From assembly GCF_004212635.1 (NCBI RefSeq), contig NZ_PSRT01000062.1, positions 1 to 49,201 on the forward strand: 49,201 nucleotides of DNA, given 5' to 3'. Positions 27,524 through 34,973 of the stretch are shown in pieces. The number at the start of each line of letters is the position of its first letter. The stretch's first letter is position 1. The translations under genes were made by a program, and so were the position numbers. The notes under the pieces were generated by a model. That model saw only the letters and a program-made list of their open reading frames with translations, did no database searches and had not been told where the DNA came from. Origin of the DNA: Bradyrhizobium genosp. SA-3 (GTDB lineage: Bacteria > Pseudomonadota > Alphaproteobacteria > Rhizobiales > Xanthobacteraceae).

Positions 27524-28471
27524 TCAACCGAAGACGTTGGACCGTGCCGCCTTGGCAATGAAGGTCGTAACTTGCGGCACTGCTGCCTCGATGTCGGCTT
27601 CGTATTTCAGGAGCACGTTGAGCGTGTCCTTGACGATCTCGGTGTCGAGCTCCGAAGCCTGGAGCAGCACCAGCACCCGCGCCCAGTCGATGGTCTCGCT
27701 GACCGAGGGCAGTTTTTTCAGATCCAATGAGCGGATCTCGTGGATGAAGCCGACCATCTGCCGACGCAACGTCTGGGAGATGCCGGGTACGCGGCTCTCG
27801 ACGATGCGTTCCTCCAGCCTCTGCTCGGGGAAGCCGATGTGCAGATGCAGGCAGCGCCGCTTCAGGGCATCGCCGAGATCGCGCTCGCTGTTGGAGGTGA
27901 GGATCACGGTCGGCGGCGTGATCGCGGAGACGGTGCCGAGCTCGGGGATCGTGACCTGGAAGTCGGACAGGATCTCCAGCAGCAGCGATTCGAACTCCGC
28001 GTCCGACTTGTCGATCTCGTCGATCAGGAGCACGCAACCGCCCGGCTGCTCCAGCGCCTGGAGCAGAGGGCGCGGCTCGACGAATTCCTTGGAGAAGAAC
28101 ACGTCGCCGAAATCGTGCAGCTGGCCGAGCGCTGCATGCAGCGTCCGCGCACCGCCCAGGACTTCGCCGAGCTTGTCCTTCAGGATCTGGGTATAGAGAA
28201 GCTGCTTGGCGTACTTCCACTCGTAGAGCGCCTTGGCCTCGTCGAGGCCTTCATAGCATTGCAGGCGGATCATCTTCATGCCGCGCCAGGCGGCAATCGC
28301 CTTGGCAAGCTCGGTCTTGCCGACGCCCGCGGGGCCTTCGACCAGAATCGGTTTCTCGATCTGTTGCGACAGATAGACGGCGGTCGCGATCTGCCGGCTC
28401 GCGATATAGCCTTGCGCGGCGAGGCCGCTCTCCACTGCCTCGATCGAGGTCGAGGTCTTCTGATCAGCCAC
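27524..28471 (-). CDS. MoxR-family AAA ATPase, CoxD-like
   Basis: A 315-aa AAA+ ATPase with Walker A GPAGVGKT (46-53), Walker B LLIDEID (148-154) and the sensor-1 region VILTSNSERDLGDALKRRC. MoxR proteins act with VWA partners as chaperones that insert metals or remodel proteins; the partner gene follows directly. GTG 28471 is preferred because GGGAG lies nine bases upstream and homologues begin near here; an in-frame ATG at 28552 would add 27 residues. Possible client: a molybdenum hydroxylase such as the xdh in this window, but that link is inference. Confidence 0.9.
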   Translation of the reverse strand: MADQKTSTSIEAVESGLAAQGYIASRQIATAVYLSQQIEKPILVEGPAGVGKTELAKAIAAWRGMKMIRLQCYEGLDEAKALYEWKYAKQLLYTQILKDKLGEVLGGARTLHAALGQLHDFGDVFFSKEFVEPRPLLQALEQPGGCVLLIDEIDKSDAEFESLLLEILSDFQVTIPELGTVSAITPPTVILTSNSERDLGDALKRRCLHLHIGFPEQRLEERIVESRVPGISQTLRRQMVGFIHEIRSLDLKKLPSVSETIDWARVLVLLQASELDTEIVKDTLNVLLKYEADIEAAVPQVTTFIAKAARSNVFG

Positions 28472-28618
28472 GAAAGGGCGCTCCCAAAGGTCTTGCTTGA
28501 CGCTTGTTCTGCCTGCGTTCCGGGCAAAGAACAAGCCTCGTTTGGGAGACATCAGATCCGCGTGAATGGCGTTTTTTCCGCTTAACGCAAATAGCTGAGC
28601 GGTGCGCGGGCCCCGCGA

Positions 28619-28819
28619 TCAGTGCCGCAGCTGCTCCGGCTTGCGGATGGTCTGTCTGACCTCGGCGCCGCAATCGGCGCATTCATAGACAAAGTCGATC
28701 TTGGCAAGGCTCCAATGCGGTTCGACCTCGCGGACATACATCGGCAGGAACCCCATGCAGGTGGGGCAATTCACTGGCGCGATTTCGACATCCTGATGAT
28801 GCTGAACATAAGCTGGCAT
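28619..28819 (-). CDS. Small zinc-ribbon protein
   Basis: A 66-aa protein with CPTCMGF (about residues 18-24) and CADCG (about 48-52), two CxxC knuckles that would bind one zinc. GGAG lies seven bases before ATG 28819. Between the knuckles is a short beta-rich stretch ending in IDFVYECADCG. It is probably a small nucleic-acid or protein-binding zinc ribbon; no named family recognised. Confidence 0.75.
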   Translation of the reverse strand: MPAYVQHHQDVEIAPVNCPTCMGFLPMYVREVEPHWSLAKIDFVYECADCGAEVRQTIRKPEQLRH

Positions 28820-29040
28820 CTCGGCTCTCCTTCGAAGGCGACTACCAAACCCCGCGTGAAGGCTACTGCCACTCGCCCCAGGCCCGTCATCAACTCTTCC
28901 GAACAGAGACGGAACGGCGGGCGTTTGTCGTTCGCTGTGACATTCTTGTTACGTGTCTGTACTGTAACGGGCGGACCAAATGTCTATTTCACGGGACGAT
29001 CAGGTTCACTGAACTTCACCGCGACGAAGGAGTAACGCTC

Positions 29041-30015
29041 ATGACGCATGCCATTCGCTTTCACAAGACCGGCGGCCCGGAAGTCCTGGTCTGGGAGGAG
29101 GTCAGCGTCGGCAAGCCCGGATCGGGCGAGGCGCGCATCCGCCACACCGCCGTCGGTCTCAATTTCGTCGATATCTACAACCGCTCGGGCCTGTATCCGG
29201 CGCAACTGCCGAGCGGGCTCGGGAGCGAGGCGGCCGGCGTCGTCGAGGAGGTCGGCCCAGGTGTCACCGATCTGAAGCCGGGCGATCGTGTCGCCTATGG
29301 CGCCTCGCCGCTCGGCGCCTATTCCGAGGCGCGTCTGATTCCCGCCGACCGCTTGTTGAAGCTGCCTGATGGCGTGGATGACAAGACCGCGGCGGCGATG
29401 ATGCTCAAGGGGCTGACGACGCAGTATCTGATCCGGCAGACCTATCGGGTGAAGGCCGGCGACACCATCCTGCTCCACGCCGCGGCCGGCGGCGTCGGTC
29501 TGATCCTGAGCCAGTGGGCCAAGCACCTCGGCGCAACCGTGATCGGCACCGTCAGCAACGACGAGAAGGCCAAGCTCGCCAAGGCGCATGGCTGCGACCA
29601 TGTCATCATCTACACGCGCGAAGATTTCGTGAAGCGCGTCGACGAAATCACCGGCGGCAAGAAGGTGCCGGTCGTCTATGATTCCGTCGGCAAGGACACG
29701 TTTCTGAAATCGCTGGACTGCCTCGCGCCGCTCGGCGTCGCCGCGCTGTTCGGCCAGTCCTCCGGCGCGGTGGAGCCGCTCAATCTCGGCCTGTTGGCCC
29801 AGAAGGGCTCGCTCTACGTCACGCGGCCGACGCTGTTCACCTATGCCGCCAAGCGTGAAAGTTTGGTCGCGATGGCGGGCGAGCTGTTCGACGTCGTCAA
29901 GTCCGGTGCGGTCAAGATCGAGGTGCACCAAACCTATCCCCTGAAGGACGCTGCCAAGGCGCATGCCGATCTTGCCGCGCGCAAGACCACGGGGTCGACC
30001 GTGCTTCTGGTGTGA
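29041..30015 (+). CDS. NADPH:quinone oxidoreductase (zeta-crystallin-like MDR family)
   Basis: A 324-aa medium-chain reductase lacking the zinc ligands of alcohol dehydrogenases, as expected for the QOR branch. Landmarks: GxEAAGVVEEVG (about 61-72), AAMMLKGLTTQYLI (about 119-132), HAAAGGVGLILSQWAKHLGA (Rossmann loop, about 144-163) and the C-terminal KDAAKAHADLAARKTTGSTVL. It reduces quinones by NADPH in the cytoplasm. ATG 29041 follows GAAGGAGTAACGCTC, a good ribosome-binding site. It appears monocistronic. Confidence 0.92.
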   Translation: MTHAIRFHKTGGPEVLVWEEVSVGKPGSGEARIRHTAVGLNFVDIYNRSGLYPAQLPSGLGSEAAGVVEEVGPGVTDLKPGDRVAYGASPLGAYSEARLIPADRLLKLPDGVDDKTAAAMMLKGLTTQYLIRQTYRVKAGDTILLHAAAGGVGLILSQWAKHLGATVIGTVSNDEKAKLAKAHGCDHVIIYTREDFVKRVDEITGGKKVPVVYDSVGKDTFLKSLDCLAPLGVAALFGQSSGAVEPLNLGLLAQKGSLYVTRPTLFTYAAKRESLVAMAGELFDVVKSGAVKIEVHQTYPLKDAAKAHADLAARKTTGSTVLLV

Positions 30016-30055
30016 TGTTCACCCGAGACGGCGTGGCACAGGCTGCCGGCTTCCG

Positions 30056-30331
30056 TCACGTCCGCTCGTGCTTGCGCAGATCGCGGGCGTGATCGAGGCG
30101 CTTTGCCTGGAGGTCGATATCTTCGGGTGGGATCCGGGGCAGCGCAGCCGCGGCCAGGATGGCCTCGGTCACGTCCTCGACCGAGTTCTCGGCGATTTCG
30201 TGGATGAACGAGACGTTCTGGTATTCGCCCGAAGCGATGCGCGAGATGACCTCGCGCCTTGTGATTTCGGGATCGACGACCGCCTCGCGGCCGCGCCGTC
30301 CATAGTCGAGCATCACGACGAAATATTGCAT
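30056..30331 (-). CDS. Small protein of unknown function, predicted member of the S24-repressor regulon
   Basis: A 91-aa soluble protein starting at ATG 30331 (MQYFVVMLDYGRRGRE). It has a conserved-looking ITRREVISRIASGEYQNVSFIHEIAENSVEDVT core and a basic tail. I recognise no family. An upstream in-frame start (30349) would overlap the promoter. The promoter at 30372-30400 has the same operator-in-spacer layout as the repressor gene upstream, which suggests co-regulation. Confidence 0.72.
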   Translation of the reverse strand: MQYFVVMLDYGRRGREAVVDPEITRREVISRIASGEYQNVSFIHEIAENSVEDVTEAILAAAALPRIPPEDIDLQAKRLDHARDLRKHERT

Positions 30332-30371
30332 GGAATGAACCTGCCGCACTCCCGAGTCGGGAGCGCGGCAG

Positions 30372-30400
30372 AGTATTTCCGAAAATCAGAATTTAGTCAA
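30372..30400 (-). promoter_or_regulatory. Promoter for the 30331 gene with predicted S24-repressor operator in the spacer
   Basis: On the minus strand TTGACT (30400-30395), 17 bases, then AATACT (30377-30372). The spacer holds TTCTGATTTTCGGAA, an imperfect match to the inverted repeat in the repressor's own promoter. A further related sequence, TTTTCGATTTTTGGAAA, lies just upstream (about 30405-30422). The -10 to ATG distance is about 40 bases. Spacing and the repeated motif are seen; binding is inferred. Confidence 0.6.
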
Positions 30401-30432
30401 GAGCGATTTCCAAAAATCGAAAATCCGGAGCC

Positions 30433-31041
30433 CTATTTGCCCTTCTTGCGGGGGCGGGCCGATTTGGCGCGCAGCCGCTCGAGCTGTCCCTTGGGCATGG
30501 AAAGACAGATCTCTCCGACCCAGTCGAGCTTGACGCCGACGATCGGCTTGGCGTTGAAGCTGGTGAGATTGACGACGGACGGGCTTTTCCCGCGCTCGAT
30601 GGTCTTCAAATAGCGCTCGCCGGTCTTGAGCCGGACCACGGCCTCTTCGCCGTAGAAGCTCGACAGCGGATGGCGCTGGTCCTTGTAGACCACGATCACG
30701 TCGCCGCTCTCGTACTTGGGCAGCATCGAGTCGCCCACGATCTCGAAGGCGACCGTCTCTTCCATGATCGGGAAGGGCAGGGTGATGTCGCCGAGTCCCT
30801 CCGGCGGAACCTGTTCATAATCGGGCTCGATCACGGCGCCGGCGCCGACGCGGCCCATGATCGGCGCGAGGTTGAGCTCGAGATATTCCATGATCGGAAT
30901 GATCTCCGAGGCCTTCACCAGGCGTTCTCCGCCCAGAATCTCCGAGACCGCGCCGGGGCGCACGCCCATGGCCGCCGCCAGGCCGCCCTTGCTCTTGCCC
31001 GTCTTTTCCAGGCCCCGCTCGATCATTGCAACGTCCAACAT
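30433..31041 (-). CDS. S24 (LexA/CI-like) self-cleaving transcriptional repressor
   Basis: A 202-aa regulator. Residues 1-60 form a helix-turn-helix (KSKGGLAAAMGVRPGAVSEILGG at 16-38 contains the turn). Residues about 85-180 are the S24 peptidase domain with the nucleophile Ser105 in VGDSMLPKY and general base Lys146 in RYLKTIE. A candidate Ala-Gly cleavage bond is A67-G68. The tail is basic. In this family RecA filaments trigger autocleavage during DNA damage, relieving repression. GAGGG lies seven bases before ATG 31041. Its promoter has an operator-like palindrome between -35 and -10, implying autoregulation. No other phage genes are next to it. Confidence 0.9.
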   Translation of the reverse strand: MLDVAMIERGLEKTGKSKGGLAAAMGVRPGAVSEILGGERLVKASEIIPIMEYLELNLAPIMGRVGAGAVIEPDYEQVPPEGLGDITLPFPIMEETVAFEIVGDSMLPKYESGDVIVVYKDQRHPLSSFYGEEAVVRLKTGERYLKTIERGKSPSVVNLTSFNAKPIVGVKLDWVGEICLSMPKGQLERLRAKSARPRKKGK

Positions 31042-31074
31042 GGTGATTCCCTCGATTGCGCTCCGTCTTGCCTC

Positions 31075-31103
31075 TTATAATCCGAAATTCGGAATTGATG
31101 CAA
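31075..31103 (-). promoter_or_regulatory. Autoregulated promoter of the S24 repressor gene
   Basis: Minus-strand TTGCAT (31103-31098), 17-base spacer, TTATAA (31080-31075), 33 bases before the start codon. The spacer contains TCCGAATTTCGGA (31081-31093), arms TCCGAA/TTCGGA around one base. Its placement between the promoter elements is classic for a repressor-operator. Confidence 0.68.
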
Positions 31104-31125
31104 TTATGAATATCAGAATTATCGC

Positions 31126-31154
31126 TTGACTTTCGATTCGGAATACCGGAATGT
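31126..31154 (+). promoter_or_regulatory. Divergent promoter for the GcrA-like gene with second operator
   Basis: Plus-strand TTGACT (31126-31131), 17-base spacer, GAATGT (31149-31154). ATTCGGAATACCGGAAT (31136-31152) lies over the spacer and shares ATTCGGAAT with 31087-31095 in the repressor promoter. The -10 is weak, so the promoter call is moderate. Confidence 0.5.
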
Positions 31155-31209
31155 GTCTTTCCCGCCACCCGATCGTGCGATCGGAGCAGGCGCATCACAG
31201 GACAGCAGC

Positions 31210-31743
31210 ATGGAACCGGGCCATTGGCCGTCGGAGCACTCCGACGCGCTTCGCGACTATTTTCTCAAAGGAATGTCTTATGCGGCAATCGCAACGGGGA
31301 TTAACGCAAGGTTTGGAACGGCTTACACGCGCAACGCGGTGGCTGGCCGCGCCAAGCGGCTGGGACTCGTCGCAGTGGCGCGGATGACGAGCCCGCCGAT
31401 CGTGCCGTCTTTGCCGGGCGAGGCTTGTCTGCCTTCGCCGCGCCGTCCGGCGTTACCAAACCTGAACCTGCCGCCAAAATCCGCGACGAAACCTGCGGCG
31501 CGCGTGAAGTTGCGCTGTGTCGGCGTCCAGCCACGCCTGATCCCGCTGCTCGAACTCGCGCGAGGCGACTGTCGCTATCCCTATGGCGGCGACAAGGATG
31601 GGGAGGAGATCACGTTCTGCGGCCATCCGCGTCAGCCCGGCTCCAGCTATTGCGCGCCGCATGCAGGTCTGACGCGGCCATCCGGGGTTGCGTCCGCCCG
31701 CGTCGTCGGTCCCGTCATGTTGCGGCTGGTCTCGGCCGGCTGA
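31210..31743 (+). CDS. GcrA-family cell-cycle regulator-like protein
   Basis: A 177-aa protein beginning at ATG 31210. The N-terminus (W6 to about 53; SDALRDYFLKGMSYAAIA and YTRNAVAGRAKRLGL) matches the GcrA DNA-binding helix-turn-helix, with an insertion between helices. The C-terminus has GDCRYPYGG (119-127), FCGHP (136-140) and SYCAPHA (146-152), the Cys/His cluster of GcrA. Classic GcrA binds sigma-70 and methylated GANTC sites to activate cell-cycle genes; alphaproteobacterial phages and genomes carry extra copies. Divergent from the S24 repressor, so it could be switched on by DNA damage. The longer open frame from 31126 covers the promoter. Confidence 0.82.
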   Translation: MEPGHWPSEHSDALRDYFLKGMSYAAIATGINARFGTAYTRNAVAGRAKRLGLVAVARMTSPPIVPSLPGEACLPSPRRPALPNLNLPPKSATKPAARVKLRCVGVQPRLIPLLELARGDCRYPYGGDKDGEEITFCGHPRQPGSSYCAPHAGLTRPSGVASARVVGPVMLRLVSAG

Positions 31744-31804
31744 GGAGGCGGCCACCCGTTCGACTATCGATTTTGCAATCGCCAACTTTGCAAGGAGTAT
31801 CCGA

Positions 31805-32380
31805 GTGGCACGTGCCCGACGCAATAAATCTTACAAATTGGCTGGAATCTACGACCGGCGGTCCCGCGACGTGCCGTTCAATGCCGAGGTGGCGGAAGTC
31901 GAGGTCGACAATCCGCTGGCGCTCGATCCCGGCGAGAAGATCGTGGCCGTCCGGTCCGTCCGCAGTGACCCGCTCGGCCGGCTTCACGCGCACCATCAGA
32001 TCGACGAGGCACAATATCGCGGCGGGCGCGCCTTCCAGAGCGATTGGGAGAGAGTGGAGCGGGGCCCTCAGGCGATGGATCCGACCCGCGAATATGTCGA
32101 TGGCGCGCGCACGCGCGAGCCGGTCACCGAAAGCCAGCGCCAGGCGGTGTTGCGGCTGAACCGAGTCGAACGCGAACTCGGCACCGACGGCGCAGCACTG
32201 GTGCACGACGTGCTCGTGCTGGGCTTGACCATGGATCAGATCGGGCAGCGGCGCGCCGTTCGTACGCAGCGCTGGAACGACTATTTTGCGCGGCGTTTTC
32301 GTGAATGCCTGGACCGGCTGGCGCTGATCTACGGTTTTGCGACGGAAACGGGGACACCACGGGCAGAGCAGCGCAAATGA
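31805..32380 (+). CDS. DUF6456-like protein, putative DNA-associated
   Basis: A 191-aa basic protein. GTG 31805 is chosen because AAGGAG lies seven bases upstream. The C-terminal half (RVERELGTDGAALVHDVLVLGLTM followed by RTQRWNDYFARRFRECLDRLALIYG, each given as a short description) resembles DUF6456 domains found in alphaproteobacterial and phage proteins: a helical region that ends in a short HTH-like unit. It lies 61 bases after the GcrA-like gene in the same direction. Function unknown; context suggests it belongs to the S24-controlled module. Confidence 0.68.
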   Translation: MARARRNKSYKLAGIYDRRSRDVPFNAEVAEVEVDNPLALDPGEKIVAVRSVRSDPLGRLHAHHQIDEAQYRGGRAFQSDWERVERGPQAMDPTREYVDGARTREPVTESQRQAVLRLNRVERELGTDGAALVHDVLVLGLTMDQIGQRRAVRTQRWNDYFARRFRECLDRLALIYGFATETGTPRAEQRK

Positions 32381-32381
32381 C

Positions 32382-32407
32382 GACGGCACGCCTGTGGGCG
32401 TGCCGTC
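32382..32407. terminator. Strong bidirectional hairpin between convergent genes
   Basis: GACGGCACGCC (32382-32392), loop TGTG, GGCGTGCCGTC (32397-32407): a perfect 11-bp GC-rich stem two bases after the DUF6456-like gene stop and seven bases before the end of the converging gene. A modest T-containing tail (TGCTGCTT) follows on the plus strand. Confidence 0.75.
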
Positions 32408-32413
32408 TGCTGC

Positions 32414-32770
32414 TTACGGATGCGGTACGATCTGGTAGGGCGTGGAATACGGCTCGACACGGAGAGAGGCGTTGGCCAAAAGCCCGATCTTGGCGGTCGG
32501 CGCCTGCTGCAATTCGCCGTTCGGGCCGCGGTGCACGTTGTACTGCCAGACGGTGAGGTCGCCTTTCTGCGCCAGCGCATGCGCAAGCGCGCTCGCGTCA
32601 TTGCCGCCGAGCGCCTGAAGCTCCTCCGCCGACAATCCGATGATGATTTCGTCCTTGATGGTGACGATCTTGAACAGGTTCATTTTGGTCTCCTGCGCCC
32701 ACGCGCCTTGTATCGAGAGGGTAAGAAGCGCGACCGCGGCGCCCTTGATCAGATCGCAGCGAGAAAGCAT
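32414..32770 (-). CDS. Exported protein of unknown function
   Basis: A 118-aa protein from ATG 32770 (AAAGGACG upstream). The leader CDLIKGAAVALLTLSIQGAWA ends in a signal-peptidase I site, leaving about 93 mature residues: KMNLFKIVTIKDEIIIGLSAEELQALGG then a region ending in YSTPYQIVPHP. I recognise no named family, but such small periplasmic proteins recur in Bradyrhizobium. A GTG at 32794 is an alternative start. Confidence 0.72.
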   Translation of the reverse strand: MLSRCDLIKGAAVALLTLSIQGAWAQETKMNLFKIVTIKDEIIIGLSAEELQALGGNDASALAHALAQKGDLTVWQYNVHRGPNGELQQAPTAKIGLLANASLRVEPYSTPYQIVPHP

Positions 32771-33498
32771 GCCGTCGTCCTTTGGTGGTGACACGCGCCC
32801 AAATCATGAGTCTATCAGCCATGGCGCCGTCGTCCGCGTGGCCGTTCCGCAACCGCTTTGTCGTTCGCTCCTGAACAACGGTTCACGGGCGGTAAACATA
32901 TCGGGACCGGTGAGGCTCGCTGGGAAAAGCCCCAGCGGGGCGCATTTCGACGAGATGAGGTAAGGCGACCGATCCCAAGGCGCTTGCCGCGTTGGTCCGC
33001 TTCACCGGCGCCTCAATCGGAGCATTGAAAACGGGCGTTCATGTCGCTGGCGATACAACCGCTGAGGAGCGACTCAACAATTACGTGTATATGCTGCCGA
33101 GGCGCCGGTTTCGCGTCCGCAAATGTCTGTTCACATCGGAAACAAGGCGAAACGCAGTGCCGATTGACAGCGATCTCGGCTGTATGCGTGATTGATGCCG
33201 CTTCTTGACGCAGGTGGGTGACGGCGGTCGATATTCCTGTTATCCGGAATTGCCGTGGCGCGATGCGGGCAAAGCATCGCTACGCCGGCTGTTGGGCTTG
33301 CCGGATCGGTTGTTCCTTGGCATAATTGCAACCTGTTCGGTTGGGCCCCATCCGTTCGACTATGGAGTTCGGCCTGCTAGTCCGCCGGGCCCCGCCGGCC
33401 GAGAGCTGATTGTCGCCATTGTATTGGGTTGCGGCGTTCGCTCCTCGAGTGCGACTTCGACGCAAGAACTGAAGGCCGATGCTTGTCATAGGTGAGGG
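32771..33498. other. 728-bp stretch with no convincing gene
   Basis: Frames at 32992-33195 and 33205-33495 (plus) lack good ribosome-binding sites, hydrophobic or domain patterns. A small hairpin GCGATGC/GCATCGC is present at 33260-33280. Otherwise I see nothing; it may be decayed coding sequence and the promoter for the 33499 gene. Confidence 0.4.
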
Positions 33499-33684
33499 AT
33501 GAAGAACCTCAATTTCGCGGCTGAACTGCACCTCAAGCTTGGCGCGCCTGCGAGCGGCACCGTCGAAAGCCTGCGCTTGCTCCGTGCGTTCCTGAAGCTC
33601 GAGGCTCGGCAGCGTTTCGAGGTCATCAAGCTCGTCGAAGACCTCGCCACCGAAGAAACTCTTCCCGAACACCCTTTGTCCTGA
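33499..33684 (+). CDS. Small protein of unknown function
   Basis: A 61-aa helical protein (MKNLNFAAELHLKLGAPASG then ESLRLLRAFLKLEARQRFEVIKLVEDL given here in parts). AGGTGAGGG precedes ATG 33499. Amphipathic helices with alternating Leu and charged residues; common type in Bradyrhizobium. No function assigned. Confidence 0.65.
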   Translation: MKNLNFAAELHLKLGAPASGTVESLRLLRAFLKLEARQRFEVIKLVEDLATEETLPEHPLS

Positions 33685-33739
33685 GTCTGACCGCGCCGGC
33701 CTTACACCTCGTCCCTCGTTTCCTGCCAGATCCGGCCCA

Positions 33740-33758
33740 CCGGGCAACCTTTGCCCGG
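33740..33758. terminator. Hairpin downstream of the small gene at 33499
   Basis: CCGGGCAA-CCT-TTGCCCGG forms a perfect 8-bp stem 55 bases after the 33684 stop. No T-run follows, so termination is possible but unproven. Confidence 0.4.
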
Positions 33759-33822
33759 GCTGGCCGCTGGAAGGCGATCCGGCAAGTGTGGTATTCAGTC
33801 AGAAAAAGGGAGGAACGCGACC

Positions 33823-34164
33823 ATGATCGAACCGAAACTCGAAGTTCCGGCCGAACTGCGCGACTTGGCCGAGAAGACGATTGACCAGGCGGAAAAGGCA
33901 TTCGGCATGTTTTTCGAAGCCGCCACCAAATCGATGTCGTCCGTTCCGGGCGCGGGGACGGACGTGTCGAAACAGGCGCTCGCTTTCACCGAACAGAACA
34001 TGAAGTCGGCGTTCGAGCACGCGCGCAAGCTCGTTCACGCCACAGACCTCCAGGAGGCGATGCGAATTCAGTCCGACTTCCTGCGCAGTCAGTTCACCAG
34101 CGCCGGAGACCACATGCGCCAGATGACCGGCAGTTTCATGCAACCGGGCAAGGACAAATCCTGA
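33823..34164 (+). CDS. Phasin family protein
   Basis: A 113-aa protein starting at ATG 33823 with a strong GGGAGGAA site. It has the phasin helical pattern: LRDLAEKTIDQAEKAFGMFFE (near 14-34), then QALAFTEQNMKSAFEHARKLV and a final amphipathic helix. Phasins coat polyhydroxyalkanoate granules in the cytoplasm; rhizobia usually have several. Length and helix arrangement are normal for the Phasin_2 type. A good terminator follows at 34297-34322. Confidence 0.88.
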   Translation: MIEPKLEVPAELRDLAEKTIDQAEKAFGMFFEAATKSMSSVPGAGTDVSKQALAFTEQNMKSAFEHARKLVHATDLQEAMRIQSDFLRSQFTSAGDHMRQMTGSFMQPGKDKS

Positions 34165-34296
34165 TTCTGTCGGTGCCGCGCGGCATGCCCACAAATTGAT
34201 CTTGCGCGGCGGCGAGATGCGCATTCTGATCCTGGTGCAGGTCCATGATGGGCCACCGAATGGATCTCCATTCGCCGTCCATCATCCTTTCTGCTG

Positions 34297-34322
34297 ATCC
34301 CTGTCGGTCTTCCGGCAGGGAT
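34297..34322 (+). terminator. Rho-independent terminator after the phasin gene
   Basis: ATCCCTGTCGG (34297-34307), loop TCTT, CCGGCAGGGAT (34312-34322), an 11-bp stem with one G-T pair, followed by a T-rich run (34322-34333). It lies 133 bases after the phasin stop. Confidence 0.78.
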
Positions 34323-34358
34323 TTGCAGTTTTTAGCAGGCTCGCGATTGACCGGGGTT

Positions 34359-34682
34359 CTACTGGCGCAGCGATCCGATATAGGCCGCGATGTCGCCAGC
34401 TTCGGTCCGGCTCAAGGGAAAGTTCGGCATCTTCGGGTGCGGGTCGAGCAGGAAGAAAGCGAGCCGCTCCGGACTGAAGTCCGGCCTGCGCGCAACGGAT
34501 GCGAAGGACGGGACGTCGGCGCTAGCCTGCGTCTGGCTGCTCGCCACCACGTGGCAACTCGCGCACCAGCGCTTGGCGAGATCGGCGCCGTGCTCGGCAT
34601 CGGCGGCGAGGGCAGGCGACATGCCGAAGCCTGCGGTGGCCGCGGCAAGCAACAGGCAAATTCGTCTCAAATATCGGTGCAT
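34359..34682 (-). CDS. Class I c-type cytochrome
   Basis: A 107-aa exported protein. The signal peptide (LLLAAATAGFGMSPALA) is followed by one haem-binding motif CASCH (40-44) and the likely axial methionine M85 in HPKMPNFPLS. Only one haem site is present and the size fits a small soluble periplasmic electron carrier. The start is ATG 34682 (GAAGG seven bases upstream). No oxidase or dehydrogenase partner gene is adjacent. Confidence 0.88.
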   Translation of the reverse strand: MHRYLRRICLLLAAATAGFGMSPALAADAEHGADLAKRWCASCHVVASSQTQASADVPSFASVARRPDFSPERLAFFLLDPHPKMPNFPLSRTEAGDIAAYIGSLRQ

Positions 34683-34843
34683 TGGCAACCTTCATGCATT
34701 TGCTTGCAGCCGACGCGCTCACCCGCAACACGATCCCGGAAATTGCGAGAGATCGATGCGGGCGATGATCGACCGCAGCAGCCTGCGGGTCGAACGATAA
34801 AAGTGCCGTACGAACGCCGGCGTCCTTGCCGCGGGCAACCCAA

Positions 34844-34873
34844 GGCTCTTCGTATCAAGGCTCTTCGTATCAA
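34844..34873. repeat. Two tandem copies of a 15-bp unit
   Basis: GGCTCTTCGTATCAA occurs at 34844-34858 and again directly at 34859-34873, followed by a third diverging start (GACTTTCGGTAT). This is in the gap between the cytochrome and hydrolase genes; significance unknown. Confidence 0.7.
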
Positions 34874-34973
34874 GACTTTCGGTATAGTGTGACACGTGCC
34901 TCTCCGAGATGGCGAGGCCCTTCCTATCGTGGCCGGCTCGGATCTGCCTTGATCTGCCGCAAAGGGTTTCCGG

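Noticed and set aside
30433..32380. Prophage
   Set aside because: Apart from the S24 repressor, GcrA-like and DUF6456-like genes there are no integrase, structural, lysis or attachment-site signals, so it is described as a regulatory module instead.
33205..33495. 96-codon plus frame in the 728-bp gap
   Set aside because: No start signal, irregular composition and no recognisable domain.
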